Below, piece after piece: positions 35,674-45,506 of a DNA stretch of 62,399 bases. Both the position numbers and the translations under genes were made by a program. Source of the stretch: Actinomycetes bacterium (GTDB lineage: Bacteria; Actinomycetota; Actinomycetes; Streptosporangiales; Streptosporangiaceae). The DNA lies in NCBI GenBank assembly GCA_021792855.1, contig JAJYTW010000003.1, forward strand, positions 1 through 62,399, written 5' to 3'. Every line of letters starts with the position of its first letter. Within the stretch, counting starts at the first letter, position 1. Under the pieces are notes generated by a model, which was not told the DNA's origin, did no database searches, and saw only the letters and a program-made list of their open reading frames with translations.

Positions 35674-38600
35674 ATGAATCGCTGCCGGTCCTGCGGAGCG
35701 CCGCTGGAGCACGACGATCGGTTCTGCGGAGACTGCGGCGCGCCCGCCGGCGGATGCCCTGGGTGCGGCGCGGCCGTGCTGCCGGGCAAGCGGTTCTGCC
35801 GGTCCTGCGGCATGCTGCTGGCCGGGCCGGACCCGGCCGGATCGGTCGGCGGCCCCGGCGCCGAGAGCGGACGGCTGGCCATCGCCGACCCGTCCGGCAC
35901 CGATGGTCAGGTAGCCAGGGTCGCGACGGGCCGGGGCACCCTTCCGGAGATGGAGCGGCGGGTGTGCTCAGTGCTCTTCTGCGACCTGGTCGGCTTCACC
36001 CCGCTGTCGGAGTCCATGGACCCGGAGAGCGTGCGGGAACTGCTATCGGGCTATTTCGACGTGGCACGGACCATCATCGGCCGATACGGCGGCGTGGTGG
36101 AGAAGTTCATCGGCGACGCGGTGATGGCCGTCTGGGGTGCACCGCGAGCCTCGGAGTCGGACGCCGAACGGGCCGTTCGGGCCGGCCTAGACCTGGTGCG
36201 GGCCGTGGCCGACCTGGGCGCGGACACGCAGATCCCGGGGCTGACTGCCAGGGCCGGAGTGGTGACCGGCGAGGTCGCGGTCGCGCTCGGGGCGACGGGC
36301 GAGGGCATGGTCGCCGGGGACGCGGTCAATACCGCAGCACGGGTCCAGTCGGCCGCCACGCCGGGATCGGTGTGGACGGACGAAACCACCAGGCGGATGG
36401 CCGAGGCGGCAGTGGCGTTCGCCGAGGCAGGCGCCCACGCGCTGAAGGGCAAGTCCGAGCCGATCCGGCTGTGGGAGGCGACCCGGGTGCTGTCGGCGGT
36501 CGGCGGCGTGCAGCGGGTGGACGGCCTGGAGGCCCCCCTGGTCGGCCGGGACGCCGAACTGCGGACGATCCGCGAGATGTTTCACGCCGCCGCGGACCGG
36601 CGGGCGGCGCGCATGGTTCTCGTCTGCGGCCCGGCCGGGGCAGGGAAATCCCGGCTCGCCTGGGAATTCGAGAAGTACACCGACGGCCTCGCGAGCACGT
36701 TGTGGTGGCACCGCGGCCAGTGCGCGGCCTATGGCGAGGGCGCTCCGTTCCGCGCGCTTGCCCAGATCATCCGGCAGCGACTCGGCATCGCCGAGGACGC
36801 GCCGACGGCCGAAGCGGCGCGCAGGCTCGCCGAGGGCCTGGAGCGGTTCGTGCCCGAAGCCGCCGAGCGCGAGTACACCGGGTCCAGGCTCGGTCGCCTG
36901 CTCGGCCTGGCGCTGCCCGGCGATACCGGCACGCAGCTTCCCCGCGAGGAACTATTCGCCGGGTGGCGGCTGTTCCTGGAGCGGCTCGCCGCTACCAGCC
37001 CCGTGGTGCTACTGATCGAGGACGTCGAGAACGCCGATCCCGGCCTGCTGGACTTCCTCGACTACCTGACCGACTGGAGCCGGGGCGCGGCGATCTACAT
37101 CCTGCTGCTCGCGCGCCCCGAACTGCTGCTCGGCCGCCCGGGTTTCGGCACCGGCCGGAACCGGGTCACGCTGACCCTCGACCCACTGGACCCGGCGTCG
37201 ATGAACACCCTGATCGACGCCCTCGTGCCCGGCATGCCGCCCGGCGCCCGCGCCGCCGTCACCGCGCAGGCACAGGGCTTGCCGCTGTTCGCGGTCGAGA
37301 CGATCCGCTCGCTGATCGACCACGACATCGTGACCGGCACCGACACCGGCTACCGGCTCACCGGCCAGATCCACGACCTGGCCGTGCCGCAGACCCTGCA
37401 CGCCCTGCTGGCGGCGCGACTGGACGCGCTGCCACCCGGCGTTCGCCGGCTGGCCAGCGACGCCGCGGTGCTGGGCACCAGCTTCCACCCGGCCACCCTG
37501 GCCGGTCTCGCCGGCACCGATGGCGACGCGATCGAGGCGGGACTCGCCGAACTCACCCGCCGCGAGGTGCTCACCCGGAACATCGACCCGCTCTCCCCGG
37601 ACCGCGGCAGCTACCAGTTCACCCACCACCTGCTTCGCCAGGTGGCCTACGACACCCTGTCGCGCCGGGACCGCAAGGCCCGGCATCTGGCCGCCGCCAG
37701 CAAGTTGGGCGCGGATGCCGCCGGGGCCGGCGACGGCGCCGCTGAGCTCATCGCCAGGCACTACATTGACGCGCTCAACGCGGTGCCCGGCGACCCGGAC
37801 GCATCGGCGATCCGGACCAAGGCCATCACCGCGCTGGTCCGGGCGGCCGAGCACGCCGAGCAGGCTGGCGCGCCCGGATCGGCGGCGGCCAGTTACGCCA
37901 GCGCCGCGCGGCTCACCGCCGAGCGTGACTCCGACGGTCCCGCCAGCCCCGGAGGCGAACCGGATGGGAGCGGCGCCGGGACGCCGAGCGCTGGCCGGCT
38001 CTGGGAACTGGCCGCCGCGTCGGAGACCATCAACGGCGCCCGCCAGGACGCGCTCGACTACGCGGCCCTGGCCAGGGAGTTCTACCAGCGGCGCGGCGAC
38101 ACCCGGGGGGCGGCGCGGGCGCAGGTCGCGACCGGCCGAGTGCTGCGGCTCCAGGGCAGGCTGAGCGAGGCACGCGAGCACCTGGCCGCCGCACTCGACG
38201 CGCTGCGCACCGATCCCGACATCGATACCGTGCGCACCCTGTATCAGCTTGGCGCGGCGGAGGTTGCCGTCGCCGCCCCGGACGCCGATGCCCGCACCAC
38301 CGAGGCACTGATCCTCGGCCAGGCGCTCGCGGTCGACGAGTCCAACCTGGCCAGCGTCCTCACCCTGCGCGGCGGGTACCTCGCCGCCGCCGGGCGGTAC
38401 GCGGAGGCGGCTGCGCACCTGCGGGAAGCCACCAGGCTAGGTGGCCATAGCGCCCGCGGAAACGCCCAGCTCAACCTGGCCGACGTGCTCGGGCAGACCG
38501 ATCCGGCCGCGGCCGTCGAGGCGGCCCGTGCGGCCGCTGGCCATTTGCGCCAGGTCGGGAACCGGCCGGTGCTCGCGTTCGCGCTGGCCAACCTCATCCA

Positions 38601-39321
38601 GTCGCTGCTCATGCTGGGCGAATGGGACACCGCGGATGCCGAGCTTGCCAGGGCCGCCGACGAGGACAACCTGGCCGACAACGAATTGCTCACCTGCTGC
38701 CGGGCCTGGATCGCGGCGCTGCGCGGCGACTGCGGCAGCGCCGATGCCATGCTCGCGGAACTTGCCGACATGCCGGCTTCGGAAGATCCGCAGGACATGG
38801 CGTTCATCGCGGTCATCCGCGGCTTCAGCGCGGCAGCCAGGCTCCGGCCGGGTGACGCCCTCGCGCACGCCAGGGCCGCGCTCGATCACGCCACGGCGCT
38901 CGGCATCGGGGTCGACTACCTGCGCTGGGCGTGGCCGCTAGCCGCCCGAGCGGCGCACGACCTGGCCGACCGCGAGGCGATTACCGACCTGCTCGCGATG
39001 CTCGACACCCGCCAGCCTGGTTACCTTCCGCCGATGCTGCGGGCCGAACGCGAACTGGCCAGGGCCCGGATCGCCGGCCCAGCGGGCGGGGCCGCCGCCG
39101 GTGCGCTGCGCGCCGCCGTCGCGGCCATGCGCGCGCAGTCGACTCCGTACCACCTGGCGCACGCGCTGCTCGACCAGGCCGGTGACCTGCTGGCCGCGGG
39201 CGACGAGCAGGCAGGCGCGCAGGCTGTGGACGAGGCTCGCAAGATCGCCGACCGGCTCGGCTGCGAGCCGCTGCTATCGCGCGCCGCCGCGCTGAGCGCC
39301 GTGGTCGTGCCAGGCGCCTGA
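35674..39321 (+). CDS. Class III adenylate cyclase with zinc ribbons, AAA ATPase and TPR-like repeats
   Basis: 1215 residues. Order: two zinc ribbons (CRSCG...CGDCG; CPGCG...CRSCG, residues 1-50), a cyclase homology domain (about 85-265), an ATPase of the AfsR/MalT type (P-loop CGPAGAGKSRLAWEF near residue 318), then a long helical TPR-like region to the end. In the cyclase, both metal Asp residues (LFCDLVGFT, FIGDAVMAVWG), the adenine-selecting Lys (VEKFIGD) and the transition-state Arg (VNTAARVQ) are present, so it should make cAMP. Likely cytoplasmic, signal unknown; the ATPase-TPR part may control the cyclase. A double hairpin terminates it. Confidence 0.93.
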   Translation: MNRCRSCGAPLEHDDRFCGDCGAPAGGCPGCGAAVLPGKRFCRSCGMLLAGPDPAGSVGGPGAESGRLAIADPSGTDGQVARVATGRGTLPEMERRVCSVLFCDLVGFTPLSESMDPESVRELLSGYFDVARTIIGRYGGVVEKFIGDAVMAVWGAPRASESDAERAVRAGLDLVRAVADLGADTQIPGLTARAGVVTGEVAVALGATGEGMVAGDAVNTAARVQSAATPGSVWTDETTRRMAEAAVAFAEAGAHALKGKSEPIRLWEATRVLSAVGGVQRVDGLEAPLVGRDAELRTIREMFHAAADRRAARMVLVCGPAGAGKSRLAWEFEKYTDGLASTLWWHRGQCAAYGEGAPFRALAQIIRQRLGIAEDAPTAEAARRLAEGLERFVPEAAEREYTGSRLGRLLGLALPGDTGTQLPREELFAGWRLFLERLAATSPVVLLIEDVENADPGLLDFLDYLTDWSRGAAIYILLLARPELLLGRPGFGTGRNRVTLTLDPLDPASMNTLIDALVPGMPPGARAAVTAQAQGLPLFAVETIRSLIDHDIVTGTDTGYRLTGQIHDLAVPQTLHALLAARLDALPPGVRRLASDAAVLGTSFHPATLAGLAGTDGDAIEAGLAELTRREVLTRNIDPLSPDRGSYQFTHHLLRQVAYDTLSRRDRKARHLAAASKLGADAAGAGDGAAELIARHYIDALNAVPGDPDASAIRTKAITALVRAAEHAEQAGAPGSAAASYASAARLTAERDSDGPASPGGEPDGSGAGTPSAGRLWELAAASETINGARQDALDYAALAREFYQRRGDTRGAARAQVATGRVLRLQGRLSEAREHLAAALDALRTDPDIDTVRTLYQLGAAEVAVAAPDADARTTEALILGQALAVDESNLASVLTLRGGYLAAAGRYAEAAAHLREATRLGGHSARGNAQLNLADVLGQTDPAAAVEAARAAAGHLRQVGNRPVLAFALANLIQSLLMLGEWDTADAELARAADEDNLADNELLTCCRAWIAALRGDCGSADAMLAELADMPASEDPQDMAFIAVIRGFSAAARLRPGDALAHARAALDHATALGIGVDYLRWAWPLAARAAHDLADREAITDLLAMLDTRQPGYLPPMLRAERELARARIAGPAGGAAAGALRAAVAAMRAQSTPYHLAHALLDQAGDLLAAGDEQAGAQAVDEARKIADRLGCEPLLSRAAALSAVVVPGA

Positions 39322-39338
39322 TCCGCCGGAGGCGGATC
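39320..39338 (+). terminator. Hairpin at the cyclase stop codon
   Basis: GATCCGCC-GGA-GGCGGATC overlaps the TGA. A second interrupted stem (GGATCC.GGC...GCCGGATCC, 39335-39357) follows at once. Likely terminator despite the lack of a T-tract. Confidence 0.5.
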
Positions 39339-39497
39339 CCGGCCCGTGCCGGATCCCGGCAGGTGTCGGGAAGATGACACCGGAACTGTCGGGCAGGTGA
39401 CTGAGCGCCGCATCCCGCCGCGGGCAGACTGCGGACCAGGCTGAACCGGCGTGAACCGGGACAGCCCAGCCGTCAGCCCTTGTGCTCAGGAGTTCCG

Positions 39498-41408
39498 ATG
39501 CGGGATCCGATCAGCCGCCGTGCCAGTTACCGTTCCGCACTGCGCTCGCGGGACCTACGGGTGCTGCTCGGCAGCGGGCTGATCTCGGCCAGCGGGTCGT
39601 GGGCCTACAACGTCGCGCTGATGGTGCTGCTCTACGAGCGCACCCACTCCGCCGCCTGGGTCGCGGCGGGCGCGGCCGGCCGGTTCCTGCCCGCGCTGGT
39701 GTTCAGCGCCTACGGCGGGGTGATCGCCGAGCGATTCGAGCGGGTCAGGCTGATGGTCTGGCTGAACCTCGCCGCGCTGGCGCTGCAAGCCGGTCTCGCG
39801 GCCGCGGCCTGGCAGCGGGCGCCCGCACTGGTCGACGTGGCGCTCGCGGCGGCGACCTCGGTGCTGATGACCGGATACGAGCCGGCCGTCGCCGCACTGG
39901 TGCCACAAGTGGTTGGCGAGGACGACCTAGCCGCGGCCAACGCGCTGAACGCCGTCATCCAGAACCTCGTCGTCGTGGTCGGCCCGGCGATCGGCGCCGT
40001 GCTGCTGCTGGCCGGCGGCCCGACGCTGGCGATTCTCGTCAACGCGCTCACCTTCGGCGTCGCCGCCGCGTGGCTGCCGCGGATGTCGGCCCGGAGCGCA
40101 CCCAGCGATGTCACCGGCGGGGGAAAGGTCGGCCCGATCCGGCAGGTCACCGACGGATTCCGCGCACTGGCCACCTCGTCGGCCGCGATGACCTTCGTCG
40201 GCTTCAGCGTCCTCGCGTCCTTCCTGTACGGAACGGACACCGTACTGTTCATCCCGATCTCCCGGATCCAGTTGCACACCGGGGCCTCGGGCTACGGCTA
40301 CCTGCTTGCCGGGCTTGGGGTGGGCGGAGTCGCGGGGGCGGCGTTCGTGAACAAGCTAGCGGCGCGGCGCAGGCTGGCGGCGGCGATTTTCGGGGGCATC
40401 GCCGCCTACTGCCTGCCAACCGCGCTGCTGATCGTGGTGCACCAGCCGGCGGCCGGCTTCGCGCTCCAGGTCGTGCGCGGGGCCGGCACCCTGGTGGTGG
40501 ACACGCTGGCGATCACCGCGCTCCAGCGCTCGGTGCCACGGGACATGGTCGCCCGGGTGTACGGGGTCTTCCTGACCCTGGTGCTCGCGGCGATCTCGCT
40601 TGGCGCCCTGCTCACCCCGGTCCTGCTCCGGATTGGCCTGCACCAGACCATGCTGATCTACGGAGCGGTCGTCCCGGCACTGTGCCTGCTGACGCTGCCG
40701 TGGCTGCTGGCCGCCGACCGGCGGGCCGCGGCCGTGGCCGCCGCGGTAGCCCCGCGGGTGGCGATCCTGGAGCGGCTCGGCCTGTTCCTGAACGCGTCCC
40801 GGTCCAGCCTGGAGAGCCTGGCGGCGTCTGCGGCGGAGGTGTCCGTCCCGGCCGGGGCCGTGATCATGGCCGAGGGCGAGGAAGCCGACGCCTTCTTCAT
40901 CCTGACCGACGGGGAGCTTGAGGTCACCGCGATCGGCGAGCGCCAATCCGCGCCGGTCCGACTCGGCACGCTCGCACCGGTCAGCTACGCCGGGGAGATC
41001 GGCCTGCTCGGGCAGATGCCGAGAACGGCCACCGTGACCGCCCGAACATCGGCCGAATTGCTGCGGATCGACGGCGCCACCTTCCTCAGCGCGCTGACCA
41101 GCCTGACCGCGTCGCCGATGCTGCTGACCCAGGCGCAGAGCCGACTGGCCACCACCCACCCGGCCCGCGCGCTCGCCGCACCGCTCGATCAGGACGAGGT
41201 GATCGACGACGTCGTCCCGGTGCCGGTGCCGCGGGTGTTACCGGCCGGCAGCCGGACGGTGAGTCCGTCGGACGCGGCCCGGACCGGCACCGCCCGACCG
41301 GCGAAGCCGGCCACCAGTTCGTCGATCGCGTCGTCGGTCCGGCCGGGAGCGTGGTGGAAGAGCATCACCTGCCGCGCGCCGGCCGCCTCGGCGAGGCTGA
41401 CCGCGTAG
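39498..41408 (+). CDS. MFS transporter fused to a cyclic-nucleotide-binding domain, with read-through tail
   Basis: 636 residues from ATG at 39498 (CAGGAG ahead). Residues 1-415 are a 12-helix MFS of the MFS_3/enterobactin-exporter-like type. Residues about 430-545 are a cNMP-binding domain (VPAGAVIMAEGEEADAFFILTDGELEV; YAGEIGLLGQMPRTATV). The last 70 or so residues are Pro/Ser/Arg-rich and are simply the complement of the MBL gene on the other strand, a 220-base convergent overlap. The ancestral stop was probably lost. The cNMP domain may gate export by cAMP. Confidence 0.88.
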   Translation: MRDPISRRASYRSALRSRDLRVLLGSGLISASGSWAYNVALMVLLYERTHSAAWVAAGAAGRFLPALVFSAYGGVIAERFERVRLMVWLNLAALALQAGLAAAAWQRAPALVDVALAAATSVLMTGYEPAVAALVPQVVGEDDLAAANALNAVIQNLVVVVGPAIGAVLLLAGGPTLAILVNALTFGVAAAWLPRMSARSAPSDVTGGGKVGPIRQVTDGFRALATSSAAMTFVGFSVLASFLYGTDTVLFIPISRIQLHTGASGYGYLLAGLGVGGVAGAAFVNKLAARRRLAAAIFGGIAAYCLPTALLIVVHQPAAGFALQVVRGAGTLVVDTLAITALQRSVPRDMVARVYGVFLTLVLAAISLGALLTPVLLRIGLHQTMLIYGAVVPALCLLTLPWLLAADRRAAAVAAAVAPRVAILERLGLFLNASRSSLESLAASAAEVSVPAGAVIMAEGEEADAFFILTDGELEVTAIGERQSAPVRLGTLAPVSYAGEIGLLGQMPRTATVTARTSAELLRIDGATFLSALTSLTASPMLLTQAQSRLATTHPARALAAPLDQDEVIDDVVPVPVPRVLPAGSRTVSPSDAARTGTARPAKPATSSSIASSVRPGAWWKSITCRAPAASARLTA

Positions 41409-42079
41409 TCCGGGCAGGAATGCCCGTAGTCAGCGAGGTCCGGCAGTTCGGCGGCCGTGTACTGGGCGTCGTGAATCAGCACGTCGACCCCGGCGGCGAG
41501 GGCCAGCGCCGCGGGATTGAGTTCGCCGACGCCTAGCGGGCCGGGCCCCACCGCGAGCGGATGATGATCGGACAGGTAGGCGACCGACCGCTCGCCGTGG
41601 GTGATCCGGAATCCGAAGGTGCGCCCGCCCTTGTGCGGGATCTCCGCCGCCAGTACCGAGAACCCCTCGATCGTATGCTCGCCCGGTTCGATCGACCCGA
41701 ACCGCCATCCGGCGCCAAGCTCACCGGGCCGGATCGGGAAGTGCGGCGGCGAGAAGGCCCTCGCCAGCACGGCCTCGGCGGGGTCGGCCTGGCCGGGTAT
41801 CAGCACCCGGACCCGATGCCCGGGCCGCGCACCGGCGGCGAAGAACGGCATGCCATGAGTGTGATCCCAGTGCAGATGACCCAGGAGCAGCGTGCCGCGG
41901 AACGGCACCGACCCGAGCGCCGCGTCCAGATTGACCAGTCCGGTGCCCGCGTCCAGGATCAGTTCGGGTGGCGCGCCGTCCCTGGCCAGACCGACGCACG
42001 AGGTGTGGCCGCCGTAGCGGACGAAGGATCGCCCGGGCGCCGGCGTCGACCCGCGGGTGCCGCAGAAGTAGATATCCAC
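41189..42079 (-). CDS. Metallo-beta-lactamase-fold hydrolase
   Basis: About 296 residues from GTG at 42079. It starts VDIYFCGTRGSTPAPG, typical of MBL proteins of the cyclic-phosphodiesterase/RNase Z-like group. Metal sites: GHLHWDHTHG (HxHxDH), SDHHPL, IHDAQY and LFHHAPGRTDD. It probably hydrolyses a phosphodiester or small ester. An in-frame ATG at 42178 would add 33 residues without homology. The C-terminal Thr/Ser-rich tail lies in the overlap with the MFS gene. Confidence 0.85.
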   Translation of the reverse strand: MDIYFCGTRGSTPAPGRSFVRYGGHTSCVGLARDGAPPELILDAGTGLVNLDAALGSVPFRGTLLLGHLHWDHTHGMPFFAAGARPGHRVRVLIPGQADPAEAVLARAFSPPHFPIRPGELGAGWRFGSIEPGEHTIEGFSVLAAEIPHKGGRTFGFRITHGERSVAYLSDHHPLAVGPGPLGVGELNPAALALAAGVDVLIHDAQYTAAELPDLADYGHSCPDYAVSLAEAAGARQVMLFHHAPGRTDDAIDELVAGFAGRAVPVRAASDGLTVRLPAGNTRGTGTGTTSSITSS

Positions 42080-42263
42080 CCCGGCCTCAGACCTGCCGTC
42101 CCTGACGCGCGCCGGGCCCGGCGCCCGCTCGTAACATTCGGGCACTGTATCGCAAACCAGCCCAGCCCCGGTGGTCATCGCCGGGGCGGATCACGGTGCC
42201 GTAAGCCCGGCAGTCCGTCGGCCCGCGGCCGTTCCGTCGGCGGCAGATAGCAGAATGGGCAGC

Positions 42264-43100
42264 ATGACGGAAACCAACGACATCGTCTGGCGCGCGTCCG
42301 GCGAGTACACCGACATCAGGTACGAGACCACGGCCGATGGCATCGCCAAGATCACGATCTGCCGCCCTGAGGTGCACAACGCGTTCCGGCCCAAGACGCT
42401 GATCGAGATCTCCGACGCGCTGGTCACGGCCCGCGAGGACACCTCGGTCGGCGTCATCATCCTGACCGGCGAGGGTGACCAGGCGTTCTGCTCGGGCGGC
42501 GACCAGCGGGTGCGCGGTGACACCGGTTACCTCGAGGAGGGCGCGGAGGTCGGCCGGTTCCACGTCACCGACCTGCACGTGCAGATGCGCCGCTGCCCGA
42601 AGCCGATCGTCGCGATGGTCGCGGGCTGGGCGATCGGTGGCGGCCACGTCCTGCACCTGGTTTGCGACCTCACGATCGCGGCGGACAACGCCAAGTTCGG
42701 CCAGGTCGGCCCGAAGGTGGGCTCGTTTGACGGCGGATTCGGCGCCAGCCTGCTCGCCCAGCAGGTCGGGCTGAAGAAGGCCAAGGAGATCTGGTTCCTG
42801 TGCCGCCGGTACACCGCCGCGCAGGCGCTGGAAATGGGCCTGATCAACGCGGTGGTGCCGGTCGCCGACCTGGAGCGGGAGACGGTCGCCTGGTGCCGGG
42901 AGATGCTCGCGCTGTCCCCGTTCGCGCTTCGCCTGATGAAGGCGAGCTTCCACGCCGCCGAGGACGGCTACGCGGGCATCCAGCAGCTTGCCCACGACGC
43001 GAACCTGCTGTTCTACGCCAGTGCCGAGGCCAGAGAGGGTCGCGAGGCATTCAAGGCCAAGCGCAGCCCGGACTTCGGCACGTTCCCGCGGCGGGCCTAG
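42264..43100 (+). CDS. menB: 1,4-Dihydroxy-2-naphthoyl-CoA synthase (MenB), crotonase family
   Basis: 278 residues. Enoyl-CoA hydratase/isomerase fold with MenB-specific features: the start [32 protein letters not shown], the oxyanion loop [18 protein letters not shown] and [20 protein letters not shown]. MenB closes the second ring of menaquinone from o-succinylbenzoyl-CoA. No other men gene is in the window. ATG at 42255 is an alternative start. An MFS gene begins 9 bases after the stop. Confidence 0.92.
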   Translation: MTETNDIVWRASGEYTDIRYETTADGIAKITICRPEVHNAFRPKTLIEISDALVTAREDTSVGVIILTGEGDQAFCSGGDQRVRGDTGYLEEGAEVGRFHVTDLHVQMRRCPKPIVAMVAGWAIGGGHVLHLVCDLTIAADNAKFGQVGPKVGSFDGGFGASLLAQQVGLKKAKEIWFLCRRYTAAQALEMGLINAVVPVADLERETVAWCREMLALSPFALRLMKASFHAAEDGYAGIQQLAHDANLLFYASAEAREGREAFKAKRSPDFGTFPRRA

Positions 43101-43109
43101 GGCCCGGAT

Positions 43110-44699
43110 GTGAAGATCGCCACCCCCCGGGCGATATCCCGGCTGATCTCGGCGACCGGTCGTGCCGCCGGAGCCGGCCAGGCGCGCCTCACCGTCGCAC
43201 TCGGCGGTTCCACCAGGACCAGGGTCGTGGTCACGCTCGCCTGCGTGCTGAGCCTGAGCAGCGCCGACGTCGCGACGGTCGGCGCGTCGGCCACCGAACT
43301 GCGGCAGGCGCTGCACATCGGCAACACCGAACTCGGGCTGCTCGTGACGATCACGTCGCTGGTGGCCGCGTTCGCGAACCTGCCGTTCGGCGTGCTCGCC
43401 GACCGGGTCCGCCGCACCTGGACCCTGGCGGCCGCGATCACCTGCTGGGGCGCGGCGATGGTGTGGAGCGCGACGGCCGGATCCTTCGAGCAGTTGCTGC
43501 TCGCCAGGCTGCTGCTCGGCGTGGTAACCGCCGCGGCCGGGCCGGTGATCGCCTCGCTGACCGGCGATTACTTCCTGGAGTCCGAGCGCGGCCGGATCTA
43601 CGGCTACATCCTGGCCGGTGAACTCGTCGGTGCCGGACTCGGCTTCGGGGTTACCGGCGACATCGCCGCGCTGTCCTGGCGGGCGGCGTTCCTGATCCTG
43701 GCCATCCCCGCGTTCGTGCTGGCCTGGATGGTCGCCCGGCTACCCGAGCCAGCCCGGGGCGGGGCGGGCGCCCTGGCGCCGGAGACACCGGCCGACGGTC
43801 GGCTCCGGGTGGTGCCGGACGGATCCGCGCCGACCGGCCCAGACACCGCCAGCCACGCCGGCCAGCCGGCCCCGGGTCTCGGCCAGCCGCCGGGCACCGG
43901 CGCGACGGGGCGCACCACCGCACAGGAACTGGCCGCCGAGCGCGGCCTGGTCGGCGACCCCGACCTGGTGCTGACCGCGGACCCGCGCCGGATGAGCCTG
44001 CTGGAGGCGACCAGGTACGTGCTGCGGATCCGCACGAACGTGGTGCTGATCATCGCCAGCGCGTGCGGCTACTACTTCCTGGCCGGGATCGAGGTGTTCG
44101 GTAACGAGTTCGCCCGCAGCCAGTACCGGGTCAACCTGGCGGTGGCGAACCTGGTGCTGCTGGTGATCGGCGTGGGGGCGATCGGCGGCGTGCTGGTCGG
44201 CGGGGCCGCGGGCGACGCACTGCTGCGCCGCCGGCACCTGAACGGCCGGATAATGATCAGCGCGATCACCGCGACCGCCGCCGTGCTGCTGTTCATCCCC
44301 GCGCTGCTGACCCGGAGCCTGCTCACCTCGCTGCCCTACCTGATCGTCGCGGCGTTCTGCCTGTCCGCGCAGAATCCGCCGCTGGACGCGGCCAGGCTGG
44401 ACATCGTTCCGCCGCTGCTGTGGGGCCGGGCGGAGGCGGTGCGCTCGCTGCTCCGGTCGGCTGCCCAGGCCCTCGCCCCGCTGATGTTCGGATTGTTCGC
44501 CCAGCACGTGTTCGGCGGCGGCCGGGCCGGGCTGCAGTGGACCTTCGCGGTCATGCTGCTACCACTCGCGGTCAGCGCGATCATGCTCTACCGGTCGCTC
44601 CGGTCCTACCCGGCGGACGTCGCGACCGCCGCTGCGGCGCCGCCACCGCAGACGTTCTGGCCGGCGGTGCCCGAGCCCGGCCGGGCCGGCGCCGCCTGA
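43110..44699 (+). CDS. MFS transporter, 12 helices
   Basis: 529 residues from GTG. Two six-helix halves are split by a long Pro/Gly/Ala-rich central loop (about 215-290). The loop after helix 2 is the MFS signature GVLADRVRRTW. It resembles sugar-phosphate/organic-anion or Spns-type MFS, but the substrate cannot be told. It is probably co-transcribed with menB, though a functional link is not evident. Confidence 0.88.
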   Translation: MKIATPRAISRLISATGRAAGAGQARLTVALGGSTRTRVVVTLACVLSLSSADVATVGASATELRQALHIGNTELGLLVTITSLVAAFANLPFGVLADRVRRTWTLAAAITCWGAAMVWSATAGSFEQLLLARLLLGVVTAAAGPVIASLTGDYFLESERGRIYGYILAGELVGAGLGFGVTGDIAALSWRAAFLILAIPAFVLAWMVARLPEPARGGAGALAPETPADGRLRVVPDGSAPTGPDTASHAGQPAPGLGQPPGTGATGRTTAQELAAERGLVGDPDLVLTADPRRMSLLEATRYVLRIRTNVVLIIASACGYYFLAGIEVFGNEFARSQYRVNLAVANLVLLVIGVGAIGGVLVGGAAGDALLRRRHLNGRIMISAITATAAVLLFIPALLTRSLLTSLPYLIVAAFCLSAQNPPLDAARLDIVPPLLWGRAEAVRSLLRSAAQALAPLMFGLFAQHVFGGGRAGLQWTFAVMLLPLAVSAIMLYRSLRSYPADVATAAAAPPPQTFWPAVPEPGRAGAA

Positions 44700-44846
44700 C
44701 CGGGGCGGCCGATCCGGTCCGGGCAGAGCTATACCGTTGTGCCATGAGACTCATCGACCGGGCCGGGCGGTCGTGCCGCTTGGGCCGCTGATGCGGCACC
44801 AGGCCGGGGGGCGCGGGCCCGGTAACCGGGGGCTGCGAGCCGCCCG

Positions 44847-45506
44847 GTGAACGTGGCCACGCTCATCCCGTCGCTCGGCTACCTGGTGGTCTTCGCGATG
44901 GTTGCCGCCGAGAGCCTGGGCGTGCCGCTGCCCGGTGAGACCACCCTGGTGCTGGCCGCCATCTACGCAGGACAGTCGCATCGGCTGTCGATCTGGCTGC
45001 TTTTCGTGGTCGCCGCGGTGGCGGCGATCCTGGGCGACAACATCGGCTACTGGATCGGCGACAAGGGCGGCTACCGAGTGGTCCGGGCGATCGAGCGGCA
45101 CGGCATCAGGATCTGGCTCGGCCGCTGGCGCACGGTGCGGCCGATCGACGAGGCCAAGCTCAAGGTGGCCAGATACCTGTTCGATCAGCATGGTCCGAAG
45201 GTGGTCTTCTTCGGCCGCTTCGTCTCGGTGCTCCGGACCTACGCCGCGTTCCTGGCCGGGGTGAACCGGATGCGCTGGCGCCGGTTCGCGGTGGCCAACG
45301 CGGCGGGCGGGATTGTCTGGGCGGCCATCTATACCTTCGCGGCGTACCTAGCCGGCACGGCGCTGGAGCGGGCCACCGGCACGATCAGCGTGATCCTGGG
45401 CGTGCTCGCGGTCACGGCGGTCGTGATCGGCTTCATCCTGACCAGGCGCCGGCTGGCGGTGCTGACGGTCCGGGCCGAGGCCGCCTACCCGGGGCCGTTC
45501 GAGTGA
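44847..45506 (+). CDS. DedA-family membrane protein (SNARE-associated Golgi domain)
   Basis: 219 residues from GTG. DedA features: ESLGVPLPGETTLVLAA, GDNIGYWIGDKGGYRV, and FFGRFVSVLRTYAAFLAGVNRM. DedA proteins act in lipid transport across the membrane, including recycling of undecaprenyl phosphate or phospholipids. A 15-codon reading frame (MRLIDRAGRSCRLGR, 44744-44791) stands upstream and might be a leader. The stop overlaps the next small gene. Confidence 0.92.
   Translation: MNVATLIPSLGYLVVFAMVAAESLGVPLPGETTLVLAAIYAGQSHRLSIWLLFVVAAVAAILGDNIGYWIGDKGGYRVVRAIERHGIRIWLGRWRTVRPIDEAKLKVARYLFDQHGPKVVFFGRFVSVLRTYAAFLAGVNRMRWRRFAVANAAGGIVWAAIYTFAAYLAGTALERATGTISVILGVLAVTAVVIGFILTRRRLAVLTVRAEAAYPGPFE

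Noticed and set aside
35754-37745. 663-codon frame inside the cyclase gene
   Set aside because: Out-of-frame shadow, almost wholly Arg/Gly/Pro; the main frame shows all domains.
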